Shown: one piece after another, positions 10,260 to 22,117 of the stretch
Layout of the letters: every line of letters starts with the position of its first letter
Numbering within the stretch: the first letter of the stretch is position 1
Source of the DNA: Klebsiella oxytoca NBRC 105695
GTDB taxonomy: Bacteria > Pseudomonadota > Gammaproteobacteria > Enterobacterales > Enterobacteriaceae
DNA length: 64,000 nt
Assembly (NCBI RefSeq): GCF_001598695.1
Contig: NZ_BCZK01000006.1
Span: 186,001-250,000, forward strand
Direction of reading: 5' to 3'
Notes under the pieces: generated by a model
What the model was told of the DNA's origin: nothing
What the model saw: only the letters and a program-made list of their open reading frames with translations
Databases searched by the model: none
Position numbers and translations under genes: made by a program

Positions 10260-10530
10260 AACAACTCCGAACCGCCCCGGCCCGTCACAGGCGTAGTTTT
10301 CAGGGAGATTATTGCGAAAGAGATGGCAAAAACCACAATGCCATGAAGTTGCGCAGTCTAGCAGATTTTGTGACGAACCGCATAAAATCTGCCGAAAAGA
10401 ATCCTCTGTCTCACAAACGACAGCTCCCCGTTTTGTCGATGAGAAGCGGCGATGGCGCTTCGCGCCAGGCGTCCCCGAAATAGCACGTTTAATGCCTCGA
10501 CAGGGAAACCGCGAACAAAAGCAGAGAAGC

Positions 10531-10551
10531 GCCGCCGCAGGACGCGGCGGC
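10531..10551 (-). terminator. Possible terminator of the transketolase operon
   Basis: An 8-bp perfect stem GCCGCCGC (10531-10538) / GCGGCGGC (10544-10551) lies nine bases after the stop of the transketolase C-terminal subunit gene. On the minus strand it runs into a weak T-rich tract, GCTTCTCTGCTTTTGTTC. The 300 bp between the rhlE start and this hairpin holds the rhlE promoter; no CecR-like palindrome was seen there. Confidence 0.5.
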
Positions 10552-10559
10552 GAAAGCAA

Positions 10560-11551
10560 TTAACGCAGGCGATACTTAATTTTTTCGACCATCCTCGCGG
10601 TGGAAATACCGTAGCGATCGTGCAGGGTCGGCAGCGCGCCGGCCAGCAGGAATTCGTCAGGCAAGCCAACGGTATCCAGCTCGCAGCGCACGCCTTTGCG
10701 CATCAGCAACGCGGCAACCGCCTCCCCCAGTCCGCCAACCGAAGTATGGTTCTCGGCAGTAACCACCAGGCGACCGGGCTTCGAGGCCTGTGCAATGATC
10801 GTTTCTTCATCAAGTGGTTTGATCGTTGGCACGTGCAGTACGGCTGCGCTGATATTATCGGCCCGCAGCTTTTCGACCGCCTCGAGGGCGCGCATGGTCA
10901 TCAGCCCGGAAGAGATAATCAGCACATCGTTGCCATCCTCAAGCAGCTTCGCCTTGCCCAGCTCAAACTGATAGTCGTACTTATCCAGCACCAGCGGCAC
11001 CTTACCGCGCAGCAGGCGCATATATACCGGACCGTTATGGTCGGCAATCGCCGGTACCGCCTGCTCTATCTCCAGCGCATCGCATGGGTCGACGATGACC
11101 ATGCCGGGAATGCCGCGCATAATCACCAGATCTTCCGTTGCCTGATGGCTCGGCCCGTAGCCGGTGGTCAGGCCCGGGAGCGCCGCGCAGATCTTCACGT
11201 TGAGATGCTCCTCGGCAATGACCTGATGAATAAAATCATAGGCGCGGCGGGTAGCAAAAGCGGCATAGGTGGTGGCGAAGGGAATGAATCCCTCTTTCGC
11301 CATTCCTCCCGCCGCCCCCATCAGCAGCTGTTCCGCCATTCCCATCTGGAAAAAGCGATCCGGGAAAGCCTGCGCGAAAATGTGCAGATCGGTGTACTTT
11401 GACAGGTCCGCGGTCATACCAACGATTTCCGGTCGCTGCGCCGCCAGCTTCGAGAGCGCAACGCCAAACGGTGCCGGAATCGTCGCCTGACCTTCGTCAG
11501 CAATAGAAGCGATCATCGCGGACGTTTTTAAACGTGGTTTACTCTGGCTCA

Positions 11552-11552
<1 letters not shown>
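10560..11552 (-). CDS. Transketolase C-terminal-section subunit
   Basis: A 330-residue protein equal to the pyrimidine-binding and C-terminal domains of transketolase, the second half of a two-subunit TPP enzyme. Visible are the TPP-activating glutamate in GMAEQLLMGAAGG, the GPSHQATED loop, and the C-terminal NHTSVGGLGEAVA segment. Its start codon shares one base with the stop of the N-terminal-subunit gene (TAATG), implying coupled translation and a heteromeric enzyme. E. coli-type housekeeping transketolases are single chains, so this is a dedicated catabolic enzyme. Substrate unknown. Related split transketolases act in apiose, sulfosugar and other ketose pathways. Confidence 0.85.
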
Positions 11553-12397
<845 letters not shown>

Positions 12398-12410
12398 CTG
12401 CTTGCCTCGC

Positions 12411-13160
12411 TTAGTGGATTAACATGCCGCCGTTTACGTCAAGAGTGATACCGGTAGAGTAGGAAGAGAGATCGCTGCCGAGGAATAGCGCGGCGCGCGC
12501 GATGTCAACCGCATCGCCGAGGCGGTTCATCGGGATTCCGGCGAGGATGTTGGCCGTCATTTCGTCGGTCAGCTTACCGGCGGTGATATCGGTCTGGATC
12601 AGCCCCGGGGTAATGCAGTTGACGCGGACGTTGTCCGGACCCAGCTCGCGGGCCATCGCTCGCGCCAGGCCAAGCACTCCGGCCTTTGCCGCACTGTAGT
12701 GCGGGCCGCCGAAGATACCGCCGCCGCGCTGGGCGGAAACCGACGAGATACAGACAATGCTGCCCGATTTTTGCGCCCGCATCGCCGGGATAACCGCCTG
12801 CGACATCAGCAGCGTACCGCGCAAGCTGACATCCAATACCGCGTCATAGTTGGCACGTTTAATGTCCATCAGCTTCAGCGGCTGGGTGATACCGGCGTTA
12901 TTCACCAGCACGTCTACCCGACCATATTTCGCCAGAATCTGTTCCATTGCCGCCTGAACCTGAACTTCATCGGCGACGTTTGCCGCCAGCCCGAGATGGC
13001 CTTCGCCTAATGCCGTCGCCGCGGCTTTGCTGGCTTCGCCATTGAGGTCGATAATGACCACTTTAGCGCCGTTTTCGGCAAATAACTTCGCGGTAGCAAA
13101 ACCCAAACCGCGTGCGGAGGCCGCGCCAGTAATAATGGCGACTTTATCTTTTAATAACAT
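12411..13160 (-). CDS. Short-chain dehydrogenase/reductase (SDR), probably NAD-dependent
   Basis: A 249-residue classical SDR: cofactor motif TGAASARGLG near residues 11-20, Asp after the second strand (VVIIDLNG) favouring NAD(H), NNAG near residue 88, and catalytic Ser and YSAAK about residues 140-157. The C-terminus LDVNGGMLIH is typical of polyol and sugar-acid dehydrogenases. The start at 13160 has GGAG seven bases ahead; a further ATG 18 bp upstream lacks one. Co-operonic with an anion-type MFS transporter and a split transketolase, it probably oxidises the imported compound to a keto form before C-C cleavage (inference). Confidence 0.87.
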   Translation of the reverse strand: MLLKDKVAIITGAASARGLGFATAKLFAENGAKVVIIDLNGEASKAAATALGEGHLGLAANVADEVQVQAAMEQILAKYGRVDVLVNNAGITQPLKLMDIKRANYDAVLDVSLRGTLLMSQAVIPAMRAQKSGSIVCISSVSAQRGGGIFGGPHYSAAKAGVLGLARAMARELGPDNVRVNCITPGLIQTDITAGKLTDEMTANILAGIPMNRLGDAVDIARAALFLGSDLSSYSTGITLDVNGGMLIH

Positions 13161-13210
13161 ATTTTTACTCCATGACATTACGTCATATTAATTAACAGGA
13201 TATATTTCCG

Positions 13211-14542
13211 TTATTGTGGCTCATCGAGAAAGAGAATAACCAGCAAACCAATTGCTGCGCAGATACCAAAATAAGTAAATACAGAATTAAAGCTGCCGGT
13301 CTGGTCCAGTAAAAATCCCGCAGCCATCGGGGCAACAAATCCGCCAAGGTTGCCACCGCTATTAATAATAGAAGAGGCGATCGGATAGGTTTTACTGTCC
13401 GAAACGGCCATACCGTAAGCGGTAAAAGCCGGCCAGCCGATATTTAAACAAAAGCCGACGAAGAACAAACCAATACAGACCGCCAGGGTACTCGCTGGAA
13501 TATTCAGCATGATTAACATCATGACCACCGTTGAAATAGCGGTAAACATCATGGTGGGTTTACGCCGACGACCTAATACTTTATCTGAAATCCACCCTCC
13601 GGCGATCGCGCCAATAAAACCGCCGATGCACGGCATACTTGCCACAAAGCCCATGCTCATCACATCAAAACCGCGCTCTTTGACTAAATACAGCGGGATC
13701 CAGGTTAATAATCCGTACAGTACGCTAACCATCATAAAATAGGCCAGACAGTCACCGAGAATATTTTTTGAGGTAAATAATCCTTTCGCCGTATCGATAG
13801 GCGCCATTTTCTTCACTCGAATAATTTTATCCAGCCAGGTAAAACGATTGGCAATTAAGATATTTTCGCGCACAAGGTTATCATCGGTTTCACGCCCGGC
13901 ATTGATCTCTTCCAGTTCGGCTGGTGAAACAAATCCGCTCTCCGAGGGTTTTGACTTAACCAACAGGTACCACGCTATCGCCGCCACAATCCCCGGTATC
14001 GCAAAGGAGAAAAAGACCCACCGCCACCCCCAGGTTACCGCAATCCACACCGCCAGCGGCGGAACGATGATCGGCGCAAACATGGTAGCTGCAATGTAAA
14101 CGCCCGTCGCCGTGGCTTTCTCTTTCGGCGGGAACCAATTGTTAATGGTTGAAGCCAGTCCTACCGGGCACGGCCCTTCGCTAAGACCCAGTCCCAGACG
14201 CACCATTTTCAGACCAAAAACGGAGCTCACGGTGCCCATCAGCCAGGTAAAAGCGGAAAAGCCGAAAATGGATAGCGAAACCAACCCCCGGGTACCGCGT
14301 TTGGCAATAAAGAATCCTGCCGGGATCTGACTTACCGCATAGCCCAAAAAAAACATGCTGGCGATGGCCCCGGCTTCAAAGTTATTGATATGAAACTCAT
14401 CAATGATAAACGGCAGCACCGCGCCGATATTCGTTCTGTCAGCGTAATTTATGGCATACACCAGAAAAATCATCGTCAAAACCACGAAACGATATTTTGT
14501 TTTCCTGGCGTCAGTACAGACAACAGTATCTATACGTGACAT
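13211..14542 (-). CDS. MFS transporter, anion:cation symporter (ACS) family
   Basis: A 443-residue, 12-helix permease. The N-terminal segment VYAINYADRTNIGAVLPFI and the G-x-x-x-D-R-x-x-R-like loop (SDKVLGRRRKP) are typical of the ACS family, whose members import hexuronates, glucarate, tartrate and similar organic anions by H+ or Na+ symport. It is the first gene of the operon and is divergent from the LysR regulator. The family suggests that the operon's substrate is an acidic sugar derivative, but substrate cannot be read from sequence. Confidence 0.88.
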   Translation of the reverse strand: MSRIDTVVCTDARKTKYRFVVLTMIFLVYAINYADRTNIGAVLPFIIDEFHINNFEAGAIASMFFLGYAVSQIPAGFFIAKRGTRGLVSLSIFGFSAFTWLMGTVSSVFGLKMVRLGLGLSEGPCPVGLASTINNWFPPKEKATATGVYIAATMFAPIIVPPLAVWIAVTWGWRWVFFSFAIPGIVAAIAWYLLVKSKPSESGFVSPAELEEINAGRETDDNLVRENILIANRFTWLDKIIRVKKMAPIDTAKGLFTSKNILGDCLAYFMMVSVLYGLLTWIPLYLVKERGFDVMSMGFVASMPCIGGFIGAIAGGWISDKVLGRRRKPTMMFTAISTVVMMLIMLNIPASTLAVCIGLFFVGFCLNIGWPAFTAYGMAVSDSKTYPIASSIINSGGNLGGFVAPMAAGFLLDQTGSFNSVFTYFGICAAIGLLVILFLDEPQ

Positions 14543-14880
14543 AGGGTATCCTCATTATTGTTTTATGTTTTTGTCGCGAACCTTACCGCATCGCGCCTTG
14601 GTATCAGGCCTGTGGTTGCAATATAACAACCCAAAAAGGAAAGGGTATTCAAAAAACCTCAATTATGAGTGAGAAAAATTTGCTTCGTGACTGCACGCAA
14701 ATTCCTGCGAATTATGTTGCCTGGCATCCCTCGCCCTAAAACTGTTAACTTCATCACGAATTACGCCATTACTTATTTTGTCTCTATGTTATGCTGATGT
14801 GCCATTGTGGAGATAAGGACGAGCGTAGCTTCTTGCGAAGTAAAAATAATACCACCAGGCATTTTCTATTTGCTGGAGAA
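14543..14880. promoter_or_regulatory. Divergent promoter region between MFS operon and LysR gene
   Basis: A 338-bp intergenic region without a gene. A T-N11-A dyad typical of LysR sites lies at 14700-14713 (AATTC-CTGC-GAATT), roughly midway; this is the best candidate operator, unproven. GAGGATACCCT before the MFS start and GGAGAA before the LysR start are ribosome sites. Confidence 0.45.
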
Positions 14881-15807
14881 ATGATGAATCAGCCGCTGCA
14901 AAATAAAAGTTTACCGATGCCCTCCTTACGCAATATTCAGGCATTTATTGAAGTGGCGGATACCGGCAGTCTCAATCTGGCCGCAGAGCATCTCAATATT
15001 ACGGCCTCAGCGGTCAGCCATCAGATAGCCAGCCTGGAACAGTATCTCGGAAAGAAAATATTTTCCCGCAGCAGTAAAGGCATGGTGTTAACCGCAATTG
15101 GTGAAAAATATCTTAAAGAGGTTTCCGGAGCGTTAAATATTATTGGCCAGGCCACCAATCAGGTGATTAACGATATCCATCAGGATTATTTACGCATTCA
15201 CTCCGCGCCCAGCTTTGGGCTCCTGTGGCTGATGCCCCGCCTGAACAAATTTCGCCAGGCCTGGCCCGAGCTTAAAATTAGCCTGACCTGCTCTTATGAA
15301 AGTATCCAGTTCTCCCGCGATAATATTGATATCGATATTCGCCATGGGCTCTCACAATGGCCGACTCTGGTGGTCAAAACCATAAAAAATGAACGCATGC
15401 TCCCCTATAGCTCATCAACTTATTTAGCCAGCCGCGAAGTTCAGACCATTGAAGACTTACTGACCTGCGATCTTATCCACTCCGACAGCACGCTGATCGG
15501 CTGGAGCAACTGGTTATCCTGGCACAAGGTTCGCGGCTGGAATAAAAGCTTTATTTTTAATTTTGACCGTTCCTATATGAGCATTGAGGCCGCACGCATG
15601 GGTATGGGCATTATTCTTGAAAGTAATTTGCTGGCCGGTCAGAGCGTTCGGCAACGGCACCTCGAGCCGGTTTTTTCCAGCGACGCGAGTATGCCGGTTA
15701 ACGCCCATCACTTCGTTTTGCCGCACCCTAACGAGCAAAAAGAGAAAGTGAAGATCTTTTTTAACTGGGTTGCCGAAGAGCTCAGTCATGAGGGATTTCA
15801 TATCTAA
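14881..15807 (+). CDS. LysR-family transcriptional regulator
   Basis: About 308 residues. The N-terminal helix-turn-helix ([20 protein letters not shown], about residues 20-45) is followed by a type-2 periplasmic-binding-like effector domain ([18 protein letters not shown] onward) of the GcvA-like branch. ATGATG at 14881/14884 follows GGAGAA; either may be used, while the open frame upstream to 14791 has no homologous look. Being divergent from the MFS-SDR-transketolase operon, it is the probable local regulator with a pathway intermediate as inducer. Confidence 0.88.
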   Translation: MMNQPLQNKSLPMPSLRNIQAFIEVADTGSLNLAAEHLNITASAVSHQIASLEQYLGKKIFSRSSKGMVLTAIGEKYLKEVSGALNIIGQATNQVINDIHQDYLRIHSAPSFGLLWLMPRLNKFRQAWPELKISLTCSYESIQFSRDNIDIDIRHGLSQWPTLVVKTIKNERMLPYSSSTYLASREVQTIEDLLTCDLIHSDSTLIGWSNWLSWHKVRGWNKSFIFNFDRSYMSIEAARMGMGIILESNLLAGQSVRQRHLEPVFSSDASMPVNAHHFVLPHPNEQKEKVKIFFNWVAEELSHEGFHI

Positions 15808-15841
15808 TCGTCGATGCTGGACAAAGCGGCAACCTGCGCCT

Positions 15842-15869
15842 AGAGTTAATCAATCGATTGATTAACTCT
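15842..15869. promoter_or_regulatory. Perfect 28-bp palindrome, probable CecR operator
   Basis: All 14 base pairs match; the left arm is AGAGTTAATCAATC and the right arm is its exact complement (GATTGATTAACTCT). It ends nine bases before the cecR start codon. TetR proteins bind palindromes of this size at their own promoters, so autorepression of cecR-ybhGFSR is the natural reading. Confidence 0.8.
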
Positions 15870-15878
15870 TTCCGCGTG

Positions 15879-16556
15879 ATGACCACCACACCGACTACCA
15901 GCAAGGGAGAGCAGGCGAAAAGCCAGCTCATCGCCGCCGCTATCGCCCAGTTCGGCGAATACGGCCTGCACGCCACGACCCGCGATATTGCCGCCCAGGC
16001 CGGGCAGAATATCGCTGCGATCGCCTACTATTTTGGTTCTAAGGACGATCTCTATCTCGCCTGCGCCCAGTGGATCGCCGATTTTATCGAGCACAATTTC
16101 CGCCCCCACGCGCAGGCGGCGGAAGCGCTATTCGCTCAGCCTCTTCCGGACAAAGCCGCCATGCGCACTCTGATTCTGCGCGCCTGTCAGAATATGATTT
16201 TGCTGCTGACCCAGGATGATACGGTTAACTTGAGCAAATTTATCTCCCGCGAACAGCTATCGCCGACTGCGGCCTACCGGCTTATCCACGATCAGGTCAT
16301 TGCTCCGCTACACTGCTACCTGACCCGTTTAATCGCCGCTTATACCGGCCTTAACCCTGACAGCACGCAGATGGTGCTGCACACGCACGCGCTACTTGGC
16401 GAAGTGCTCGCCTTTCGTCTTGGCCGGGAAACGGTGCTGCGCCGCGCGGGCTGGGCTGAATTCGATCGGCAAAAAACCGAGCAAATTTTTGAAGTTATTA
16501 CCTGCCATATAGATTTCGTTCTGGAAGGATTATCGCAAAGGGGTCTGGAGTCATGA
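15879..16556 (+). CDS. cecR: TetR-family regulator CecR (YbiH)
   Basis: A 225-residue TetR regulator. The N-terminal helix-turn-helix reads [25 protein letters not shown] within the first 50 residues; the C-terminal ligand domain is of the YbiH/DUF1956 type. In E. coli CecR controls rhlE and the ybhGFSR efflux genes and affects cefoperazone and chloramphenicol sensitivity. The ATG at 15879 is chosen because the TTG at 15858 lies inside the 28-bp palindrome. Its stop overlaps the ybhG start by 4 bp (ATGA), so regulator and transporter are one operon. Confidence 0.92.
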   Translation: MTTTPTTSKGEQAKSQLIAAAIAQFGEYGLHATTRDIAAQAGQNIAAIAYYFGSKDDLYLACAQWIADFIEHNFRPHAQAAEALFAQPLPDKAAMRTLILRACQNMILLLTQDDTVNLSKFISREQLSPTAAYRLIHDQVIAPLHCYLTRLIAAYTGLNPDSTQMVLHTHALLGEVLAFRLGRETVLRRAGWAEFDRQKTEQIFEVITCHIDFVLEGLSQRGLES

Positions 16557-17545
16557 AAAAACCGCTCATCGTCGTTGTGCTGCTTCTCCTGCTGGCCGCT
16601 GTCATTGGCGGAGGCTGGTGGTGGTACCAGAGCAGCCAGCAAAAAGAGCTCACGCTTTATGGCAACGTGGATATTCGCACCGTTAACCTGAGCTTTCGCG
16701 TGGGCGGACGGCTGGCATCGCTCAGCGTCGACGAGGGCGATGCGATAAAAGCCGGGCAGACGCTGGGCGAGCTTGATCGCGCGCCCTACGAAAACGCCCT
16801 GCAGCAGGCGCAAGCCAACGTTTCCACCGCCCAGGCGCAGTACGACCTGATGATGGCGGGATATCGCTCGGAGGAGATTGCCCAAGCCGCCGCCGCGGTC
16901 AACCAGGCGCAGGCGGCTTACGACTATGCGCAGAACTTCTATCAGCGCCAGCTGGGGCTACGCAAAAGCAGCGCCATCTCCGCGAACGATCTGGAAAACG
17001 CCCGCTCCTCGCGCGATCAGGCCCAGGCGACGCTGAAATCCGCGCAGGATAAGCTGCGCCAGTATCGCGCGGGGAACCGTCCGCAGGAAATCGCCCAGGC
17101 CAGAGCCAGCCTCGAACAGGCGCAGGCCGCGCTGGCGCAGGCGAAGCTGGACCTGCACGATACCACGTTGACCTCGCCGTCCGACGGAACGCTGATGACC
17201 CGCGCCGTCGAGCCGGGCAGCATGCTTAGCGCGGGCGGTACCGTAATGACGCTGTCGTTAACCCATCCGGTATGGGTACGCGCCTACATCGATGAAACCA
17301 ACCTGGGCCAGGCCCAGCCGGGGCGCGAAGTGCTGCTTTACACCGATAGTCGCCCGGATAAACCCTATCGCGGCAAAATCGGCTTCGTCTCCCCTACCGC
17401 TGAATTCACGCCGAAAACCGTGGAAACCCCGGACCTGCGCACCGATCTGGTTTATCGCCTGCGAATTGTGGTCACCGATGCCGACGACGCGCTGCGTCAG
17501 GGGATGCCGGTCACCGTGGCCTTCAGTCATGGAAACGGCCAATGA
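16553..17545 (+). CDS. ybhG: HlyD-family membrane fusion protein YbhG
   Basis: A 330-residue periplasmic adaptor. An N-terminal membrane anchor ([20 protein letters not shown]) precedes a barrel-sandwich half ([20 protein letters not shown]), a long Gln/Ala-rich coiled-coil hairpin (about residues 90-205) and the second half with [15 protein letters not shown]. It links the YbhFSR ABC exporter to the outer membrane. Overlaps of 4 bp at both ends show tight operon packing. Confidence 0.93.
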   Translation: MKKPLIVVVLLLLLAAVIGGGWWWYQSSQQKELTLYGNVDIRTVNLSFRVGGRLASLSVDEGDAIKAGQTLGELDRAPYENALQQAQANVSTAQAQYDLMMAGYRSEEIAQAAAAVNQAQAAYDYAQNFYQRQLGLRKSSAISANDLENARSSRDQAQATLKSAQDKLRQYRAGNRPQEIAQARASLEQAQAALAQAKLDLHDTTLTSPSDGTLMTRAVEPGSMLSAGGTVMTLSLTHPVWVRAYIDETNLGQAQPGREVLLYTDSRPDKPYRGKIGFVSPTAEFTPKTVETPDLRTDLVYRLRIVVTDADDALRQGMPVTVAFSHGNGQ

Positions 17546-19281
17546 GCGAAGACGTGATTACGCTGAGCGGCCTGACCCGGAGCTTTGCCGGGATGGACCG
17601 CCCGGCCGTCGCGCCGCTGGACTGCACCATTCACTCCGGCTATGTGACCGGTCTGGTGGGCCCGGATGGCGCCGGAAAAACCACCCTGATGCGCATGCTC
17701 GCCGGGCTGCTGAAGCCCGACGCAGGCAGCGCAAAGGTGATCGGCTTCGACCCGATTGCTGACGATAGCGCCCTGCACGCGGTGCTCGGCTATATGCCGC
17801 AAAAATTCGGTCTGTATGAAGATCTGACGGTGATGGAAAATCTCACGCTCTACGCCGACCTGCGCAGCGTGACCGGCGAGGCGCGGGAGAAAACCTTCGC
17901 CCGGCTGCTGGAGTTTACCTCTCTCGGCCCCTTTACCGGCCGGCTGGCGGGTAAGCTTTCCGGCGGCATGAAGCAGAAACTCGGCCTGGCCTGTACCCTC
18001 GTCGGCGAGCCGAAGGTGCTGCTGCTGGATGAGCCCGGCGTCGGCGTCGACCCCATCTCACGCCGCGAGCTGTGGCAGATGGTACACGAGCTGGCGGGCG
18101 ACGGGATGCTGATCCTCTGGAGCACCTCCTACCTCGACGAGGCCGAGCAGTGCCGGGACGTTCTGTTGATGAACGAGGGCCAGCTGCTTTACCAGGGAGC
18201 GCCAAAAGAGCTGACGCAGACCATGGCGGGACGCAGTTTTTTGATTTCCAGTACCCGGGAGAATAACCGCCGCCTGCTCCAGCGCACCCTGAAGCTGCCG
18301 CAGGTCAGCGATGGCGTCATTCAGGGTAAATCGGTACGCCTGATCATTAAAAAAGAGGCCAGCATCAGCGAAGTAAAGAACGCTGCCGATATGCCGCCGC
18401 TGGAGGTCGCTGAAACCGCGCCGCGTTTTGAAGACGCCTTTATCGACCTGCTCGGCGGTGCCGGTACCGCCGAATCGCCGCTGGGCAAAATTATCCATAC
18501 CGTGGAAGGCTCCCATGAGGACACGGTGATTGAAGCGCAGACCCTGACCAAGAAATTCGGCGATTTCGCCGCTACCGATCACGTCGATTTTCAGGTTAAA
18601 CGTGGGGAGATTTTCGGCCTTCTCGGGCCTAACGGCGCGGGTAAGTCTACCACTTTTAAGATGATGTGCGGCCTGCTGGTCCCCACCTCCGGTAAAGCGC
18701 TGGTTCTGGGGATGGACCTGAAGGTCAGCTCCGGCAAAGCGCGTCAGCATCTGGGCTATATGGCGCAGAAGTTCTCGCTGTACGGTAACCTTTCCGTTGA
18801 GCAGAACCTGCGCTTCTTCTCCGGCGTATACGGCCTGCGCGGACGGGCGCAGAACGACAAAATCGCCAGCATGAGCGAGGCGTTCGGCCTGAAAAGCATC
18901 GCCAGGCAGGCCGCCGACGATCTGCCGCTTGGCTATAAACAACGCCTGGCGCTGGCCTGCTCGCTGATGCATGAACCGGATATCCTGTTTCTTGACGAAC
19001 CCACTTCCGGCGTCGATCCCCTCACCCGCCGCGAGTTCTGGCTGCATATCAACAGCATGGTCGATAAAGGCGTCACGGTGATGGTGACCACCCACTTTAT
19101 GGATGAGGCGGAGTATTGCGATCGTATCGGTCTGGTCTATCACGGCAAATTGATCGCCAGCGGCACGCCGGACGATCTGAAGGCGCTGGCGGCGGATGAA
19201 AAACAGCCTGACCCAACGATGGAGCAGGCATTTATCACCCTCATCCATGACTGGGATAAGGAGAACGCCGGTGAGCGCTAA
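17542..19281 (+). CDS. ybhF: ABC exporter ATP-binding protein YbhF (two fused nucleotide-binding domains)
   Basis: A 579-residue protein with two ABC domains. Domain 1: Walker A GPDGAGKT (about residue 40), signature LSGGMKQK, Walker [13 protein letters not shown]. Domain 2: Walker A GPNGAGKS (about residue 363), Walker [13 protein letters not shown], but the signature reads LPLGYKQR instead of LSGGQ. Asymmetric ATP sites of this kind are known in fused exporters. It energises the YbhS/YbhR permeases; in E. coli the system exports drugs such as tetracycline and affects Na+ tolerance. Confidence 0.93.
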   Translation: MSEDVITLSGLTRSFAGMDRPAVAPLDCTIHSGYVTGLVGPDGAGKTTLMRMLAGLLKPDAGSAKVIGFDPIADDSALHAVLGYMPQKFGLYEDLTVMENLTLYADLRSVTGEAREKTFARLLEFTSLGPFTGRLAGKLSGGMKQKLGLACTLVGEPKVLLLDEPGVGVDPISRRELWQMVHELAGDGMLILWSTSYLDEAEQCRDVLLMNEGQLLYQGAPKELTQTMAGRSFLISSTRENNRRLLQRTLKLPQVSDGVIQGKSVRLIIKKEASISEVKNAADMPPLEVAETAPRFEDAFIDLLGGAGTAESPLGKIIHTVEGSHEDTVIEAQTLTKKFGDFAATDHVDFQVKRGEIFGLLGPNGAGKSTTFKMMCGLLVPTSGKALVLGMDLKVSSGKARQHLGYMAQKFSLYGNLSVEQNLRFFSGVYGLRGRAQNDKIASMSEAFGLKSIARQAADDLPLGYKQRLALACSLMHEPDILFLDEPTSGVDPLTRREFWLHINSMVDKGVTVMVTTHFMDEAEYCDRIGLVYHGKLIASGTPDDLKALAADEKQPDPTMEQAFITLIHDWDKENAGER

Positions 19282-20404
19282 ACTGCTATCGTGGCGGCGC
19301 GTACGCGCCCTGTGCGTGAAAGAGACGCGGCAGATCGTCCGCGACCCCAGCAGCTGGCTGATTGCGGTGGTGATCCCCCTGCTGCTGCTGTTCATTTTTG
19401 GCTACGGGATTAACCTCGACTCCAGCAAGCTGCGGGTGGGCGTGCTGCTGGAGCAGCAGAGCGAAGAGGCGCTGGATTTTGTCCATACCATGACCGGCTC
19501 CCCCTATATTGACGCCACCATCAGCGATAACCGCCAGGAACTGGTGCAGATGATGCAGGCGGGACGCATTCGCGCCCTGGTCACCCTACCGGTGGACTTC
19601 GACCAGAAGATGGCCCGTCCCGGCGACGACGCGCCGATCCAGCTCATCACCGACGGCAGCGAACCCAATACCGCTAACTTCGCCCAGGGCTACGTCGAAG
19701 GCATCTGGCAAATCTGGCAGCAGCAGCGGGCGGAAGATCGCGGTGAAACCTTCGAGCCGCTGATCGACGTGCAGATGCGCTACTGGTTTAACCCGGCCGC
19801 CATCAGCCAGCATTTTATTATCCCCGGCGCGATTACCATCATTATGACGGTGGTCGGCGCGATCCTGACGTCGCTGGTGGTGGCCCGCGAGTGGGAACGC
19901 GGCACGATGGAAGCGCTGCTGTCGACCGAGATTACCCGCGCCGAGCTGCTGCTGTGCAAGCTGATCCCCTACTATTTCCTCGGCATGCTGGCGATGCTGC
20001 TGTGTATGCTGGTGGCGGTGTTTATTCTCGGCGTGCCGTTCCGCGGTTCGCTGGTGATTCTGTTTTTTATTACCAGCCTGTTTTTGCTGAGTACCCTGGG
20101 CATGGGGCTGCTGATTTCCACCATCACCCGTAACCAGTTTAACGCCGCGCAGGTCGCGCTGAATGCCGCGTTCCTGCCGTCAATCATGCTCTCCGGATTT
20201 ATTTTTCAGATAGACAGCATGCCGGCGATAATTCGCGCCGTGACCTACGTGATCCCGGCGCGCTATTTTGTCAGCACTCTGCAAAGCCTGTTTCTGGCGG
20301 GCAATATCCCGGTGGTGCTGTTGGTGAACGTGCTGTTCCTGATCGCCTCGGCGGTGATGTTTATCGGCCTGACGTGGCTGAAAACCAAACGACGTCTGGA
20401 TTAA
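19271..20404 (+). CDS. ybhS: ABC-2 type permease YbhS
   Basis: A 377-residue permease: one N-terminal helix, a periplasmic domain, then five helices with [17 protein letters not shown], the coupling region of ABC-2 exporters. The GTG at 19271 is chosen: it overlaps the ybhF end by 11 bp, gives the family length and starts just before the conserved [12 protein letters not shown] segment. An ATG at 19196 would run through the ybhF reading frame. Confidence 0.92.
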   Translation: MSAKLLSWRRVRALCVKETRQIVRDPSSWLIAVVIPLLLLFIFGYGINLDSSKLRVGVLLEQQSEEALDFVHTMTGSPYIDATISDNRQELVQMMQAGRIRALVTLPVDFDQKMARPGDDAPIQLITDGSEPNTANFAQGYVEGIWQIWQQQRAEDRGETFEPLIDVQMRYWFNPAAISQHFIIPGAITIIMTVVGAILTSLVVAREWERGTMEALLSTEITRAELLLCKLIPYYFLGMLAMLLCMLVAVFILGVPFRGSLVILFFITSLFLLSTLGMGLLISTITRNQFNAAQVALNAAFLPSIMLSGFIFQIDSMPAIIRAVTYVIPARYFVSTLQSLFLAGNIPVVLLVNVLFLIASAVMFIGLTWLKTKRRLD

Positions 20405-20443
20405 TTTGCCTGCGCGCCCCCCGGTACAAGGGCTGGCAAACGG

Positions 20444-20474
20444 GTAGCCCGGATAAGCGCAGCGCAATCCGGGG
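20444..20474 (+). repeat. REP-like palindromic element between ybhS and ybhR
   Basis: Begins GTAGCCCGGATAAGCGC and closes with the complementary ATCCGGGG. It has the same consensus as the copies at 25234, 25317 and 43136-43227. It lies inside an operon, where REP units often tune mRNA stability. Confidence 0.7.
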
Positions 20475-20495
20475 ATCACAAAGAGAGAATATGAG

Positions 20496-21602
20496 ATGTT
20501 TCATCGCTTATGGACGTTAATCCGCAAAGAGCTACAGTCGCTGCTGCGTGAACCGCAGACGCGGGCGATTTTAATTATGCCAGTACTCATTCAGGTGCTG
20601 CTGTTCCCCTTTGCCGCCACGCTGGAGGTGACTAACGCCACCATCGCCATCTATAACGAAGACAACGGCAAGCACGCCGTGGAGCTGACCCAGCGCTTTG
20701 CCCGCGCTAAAGCCTTCACCCACGTCCTGCTGCTGAAAAGCCCTCAGGAGATAAGACCGACCATTGACGAACAAAAGGCGCTGCTGGTCGTGCGATTCCC
20801 GGCAGATTTTTCGCGCAACCTCGATACCTGGCAGACCGCCCCTCTCCAGCTGTTGCTTGATGGGCGCAACTCCAACAGCGCGCAGATCGCCGCGAACTAT
20901 CTCCAGCAGATCGTCAAAAACTATCAGCAGGCGTTAATGGAAGGCAAAGCCAAACCAAACAACAGCGAGCTGGTGGTACGCAACTGGTATAACCCGAATC
21001 TCGATTACAAATGGTTCGTCGTGCCGTCGCTAATCGCCATGATCACCACCATCGGCGTGATGATCGTCACCTCGCTCTCCGTTGCCCGCGAGCGCGAACA
21101 GGGTACGCTCGATCAGCTGCTGGTCTCGCCGCTGGCAACCTGGCAGATCTTTATCGGTAAAGCGGTGCCGGCGCTAATCGTCGCGACCCTGCAGGCCACC
21201 ATCGTGCTGGGAATTGGTATCTGGGCCTATCAAATCCCCTTTGCCGGCTCGCTGCTGCTGTTTTACTTTACGATGATTGTCTACGGCCTGTCGCTGGTAG
21301 GATTCGGCCTGCTGATTTCGTCACTGTGCTCCACGCAGCAGCAGGCGTTTATCGGCGTGTTCGTCTTTATGATGCCGGCAATTCTGCTCTCGGGCTACGT
21401 TTCGCCTGTGGAGAATATGCCGCAATGGCTGCAGGATTTGACGTGGGTAAACCCGATACGTCACTTTACCGATATCACCAAGCAGATCTATCTGAAGGAT
21501 GCGAGTCGGGAAATTGTGTGGGGAAGTTTGTGGCCGCTACTGGTCATAGCGGCCACCACCGGCTCAGCGGCGTATGCGATGTTCCGAAGAAAGATCGCGT
21601 AG
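20496..21602 (+). CDS. ybhR: ABC-2 type permease YbhR
   Basis: A 368-residue permease, paralogue of YbhS: N-terminal helix, periplasmic domain with [16 protein letters not shown], then the [21 protein letters not shown] coupling motif and five helices. With YbhS it probably forms the heterodimeric pore of the YbhGFSR exporter. It overlaps the convergent ybhQ by 39 bp. Confidence 0.93.
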   Translation: MFHRLWTLIRKELQSLLREPQTRAILIMPVLIQVLLFPFAATLEVTNATIAIYNEDNGKHAVELTQRFARAKAFTHVLLLKSPQEIRPTIDEQKALLVVRFPADFSRNLDTWQTAPLQLLLDGRNSNSAQIAANYLQQIVKNYQQALMEGKAKPNNSELVVRNWYNPNLDYKWFVVPSLIAMITTIGVMIVTSLSVAREREQGTLDQLLVSPLATWQIFIGKAVPALIVATLQATIVLGIGIWAYQIPFAGSLLLFYFTMIVYGLSLVGFGLLISSLCSTQQQAFIGVFVFMMPAILLSGYVSPVENMPQWLQDLTWVNPIRHFTDITKQIYLKDASREIVWGSLWPLLVIAATTGSAAYAMFRRKIA

Positions 21603-21974
21603 TTTTTTATCTTTCGCCAGCAGTGAAACCACCGCCGGACCTGCCAGTATGGCCAGCCCGGCGAGGGCTAACAGCAGGTTGTTGTGCAGCACGCGCGACA
21701 GCAGCCACAGCACGATTACCGCCGCGCCGAAGTACCAGGTGGTGGTGAGCTCCTCAAGGAAATCACCGACGTCGCGCCAGCGCTCATCGTGGTGACGCTG
21801 CAAGAACAGCATCGACAGTAACGTGACGCCGTACAGCACGCACAAACCTAATCCGACGCGCACCAGCGCGCCGCTCATCCAACCCATCACCAGTACTGCC
21901 ACGACCAGTAGATGCAACATAATCTGCCAGCAACTAAGACCCGTTGCGACGCGTACACGTTGTTGCCACTTCAT
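21564..21974 (-). CDS. ybhQ: Inner membrane protein YbhQ
   Basis: A 136-residue protein with about four membrane helices and a charged C-terminus ([16 protein letters not shown]). Function unknown. The start at 21974 ([17 protein letters not shown]) matches E. coli YbhQ in length and has a GGAG-like site upstream; the frame open to 22148 is not needed. It is divergent from ybhP across a 143-bp region holding both promoters. Confidence 0.88.
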   Translation of the reverse strand: MKWQQRVRVATGLSCWQIMLHLLVVAVLVMGWMSGALVRVGLGLCVLYGVTLLSMLFLQRHHDERWRDVGDFLEELTTTWYFGAAVIVLWLLSRVLHNNLLLALAGLAILAGPAVVSLLAKDKKLRDLSSEHRIRR

Positions 21975-22117
21975 GGCTTCTCTCCTGAAGGATTTTTCTC
22001 TGCTACTCAGAGTACCGCACTTTACGGAAAATTCCGTATCACCGCATCTTTTTGTGACCTCTACTACACTATTTCCTACAGGAAAGTGACATTGCCCAGA
22101 GAAATAAGGACAACCAA

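Noticed and set aside
18058-19395. 445-codon open frame on the strand opposite ybhF/ybhS
   Set aside because: No recognisable family, no ribosome site, and it lies antisense to well-conserved ABC domains; long antisense frames are common in GC-rich genes with this codon use.
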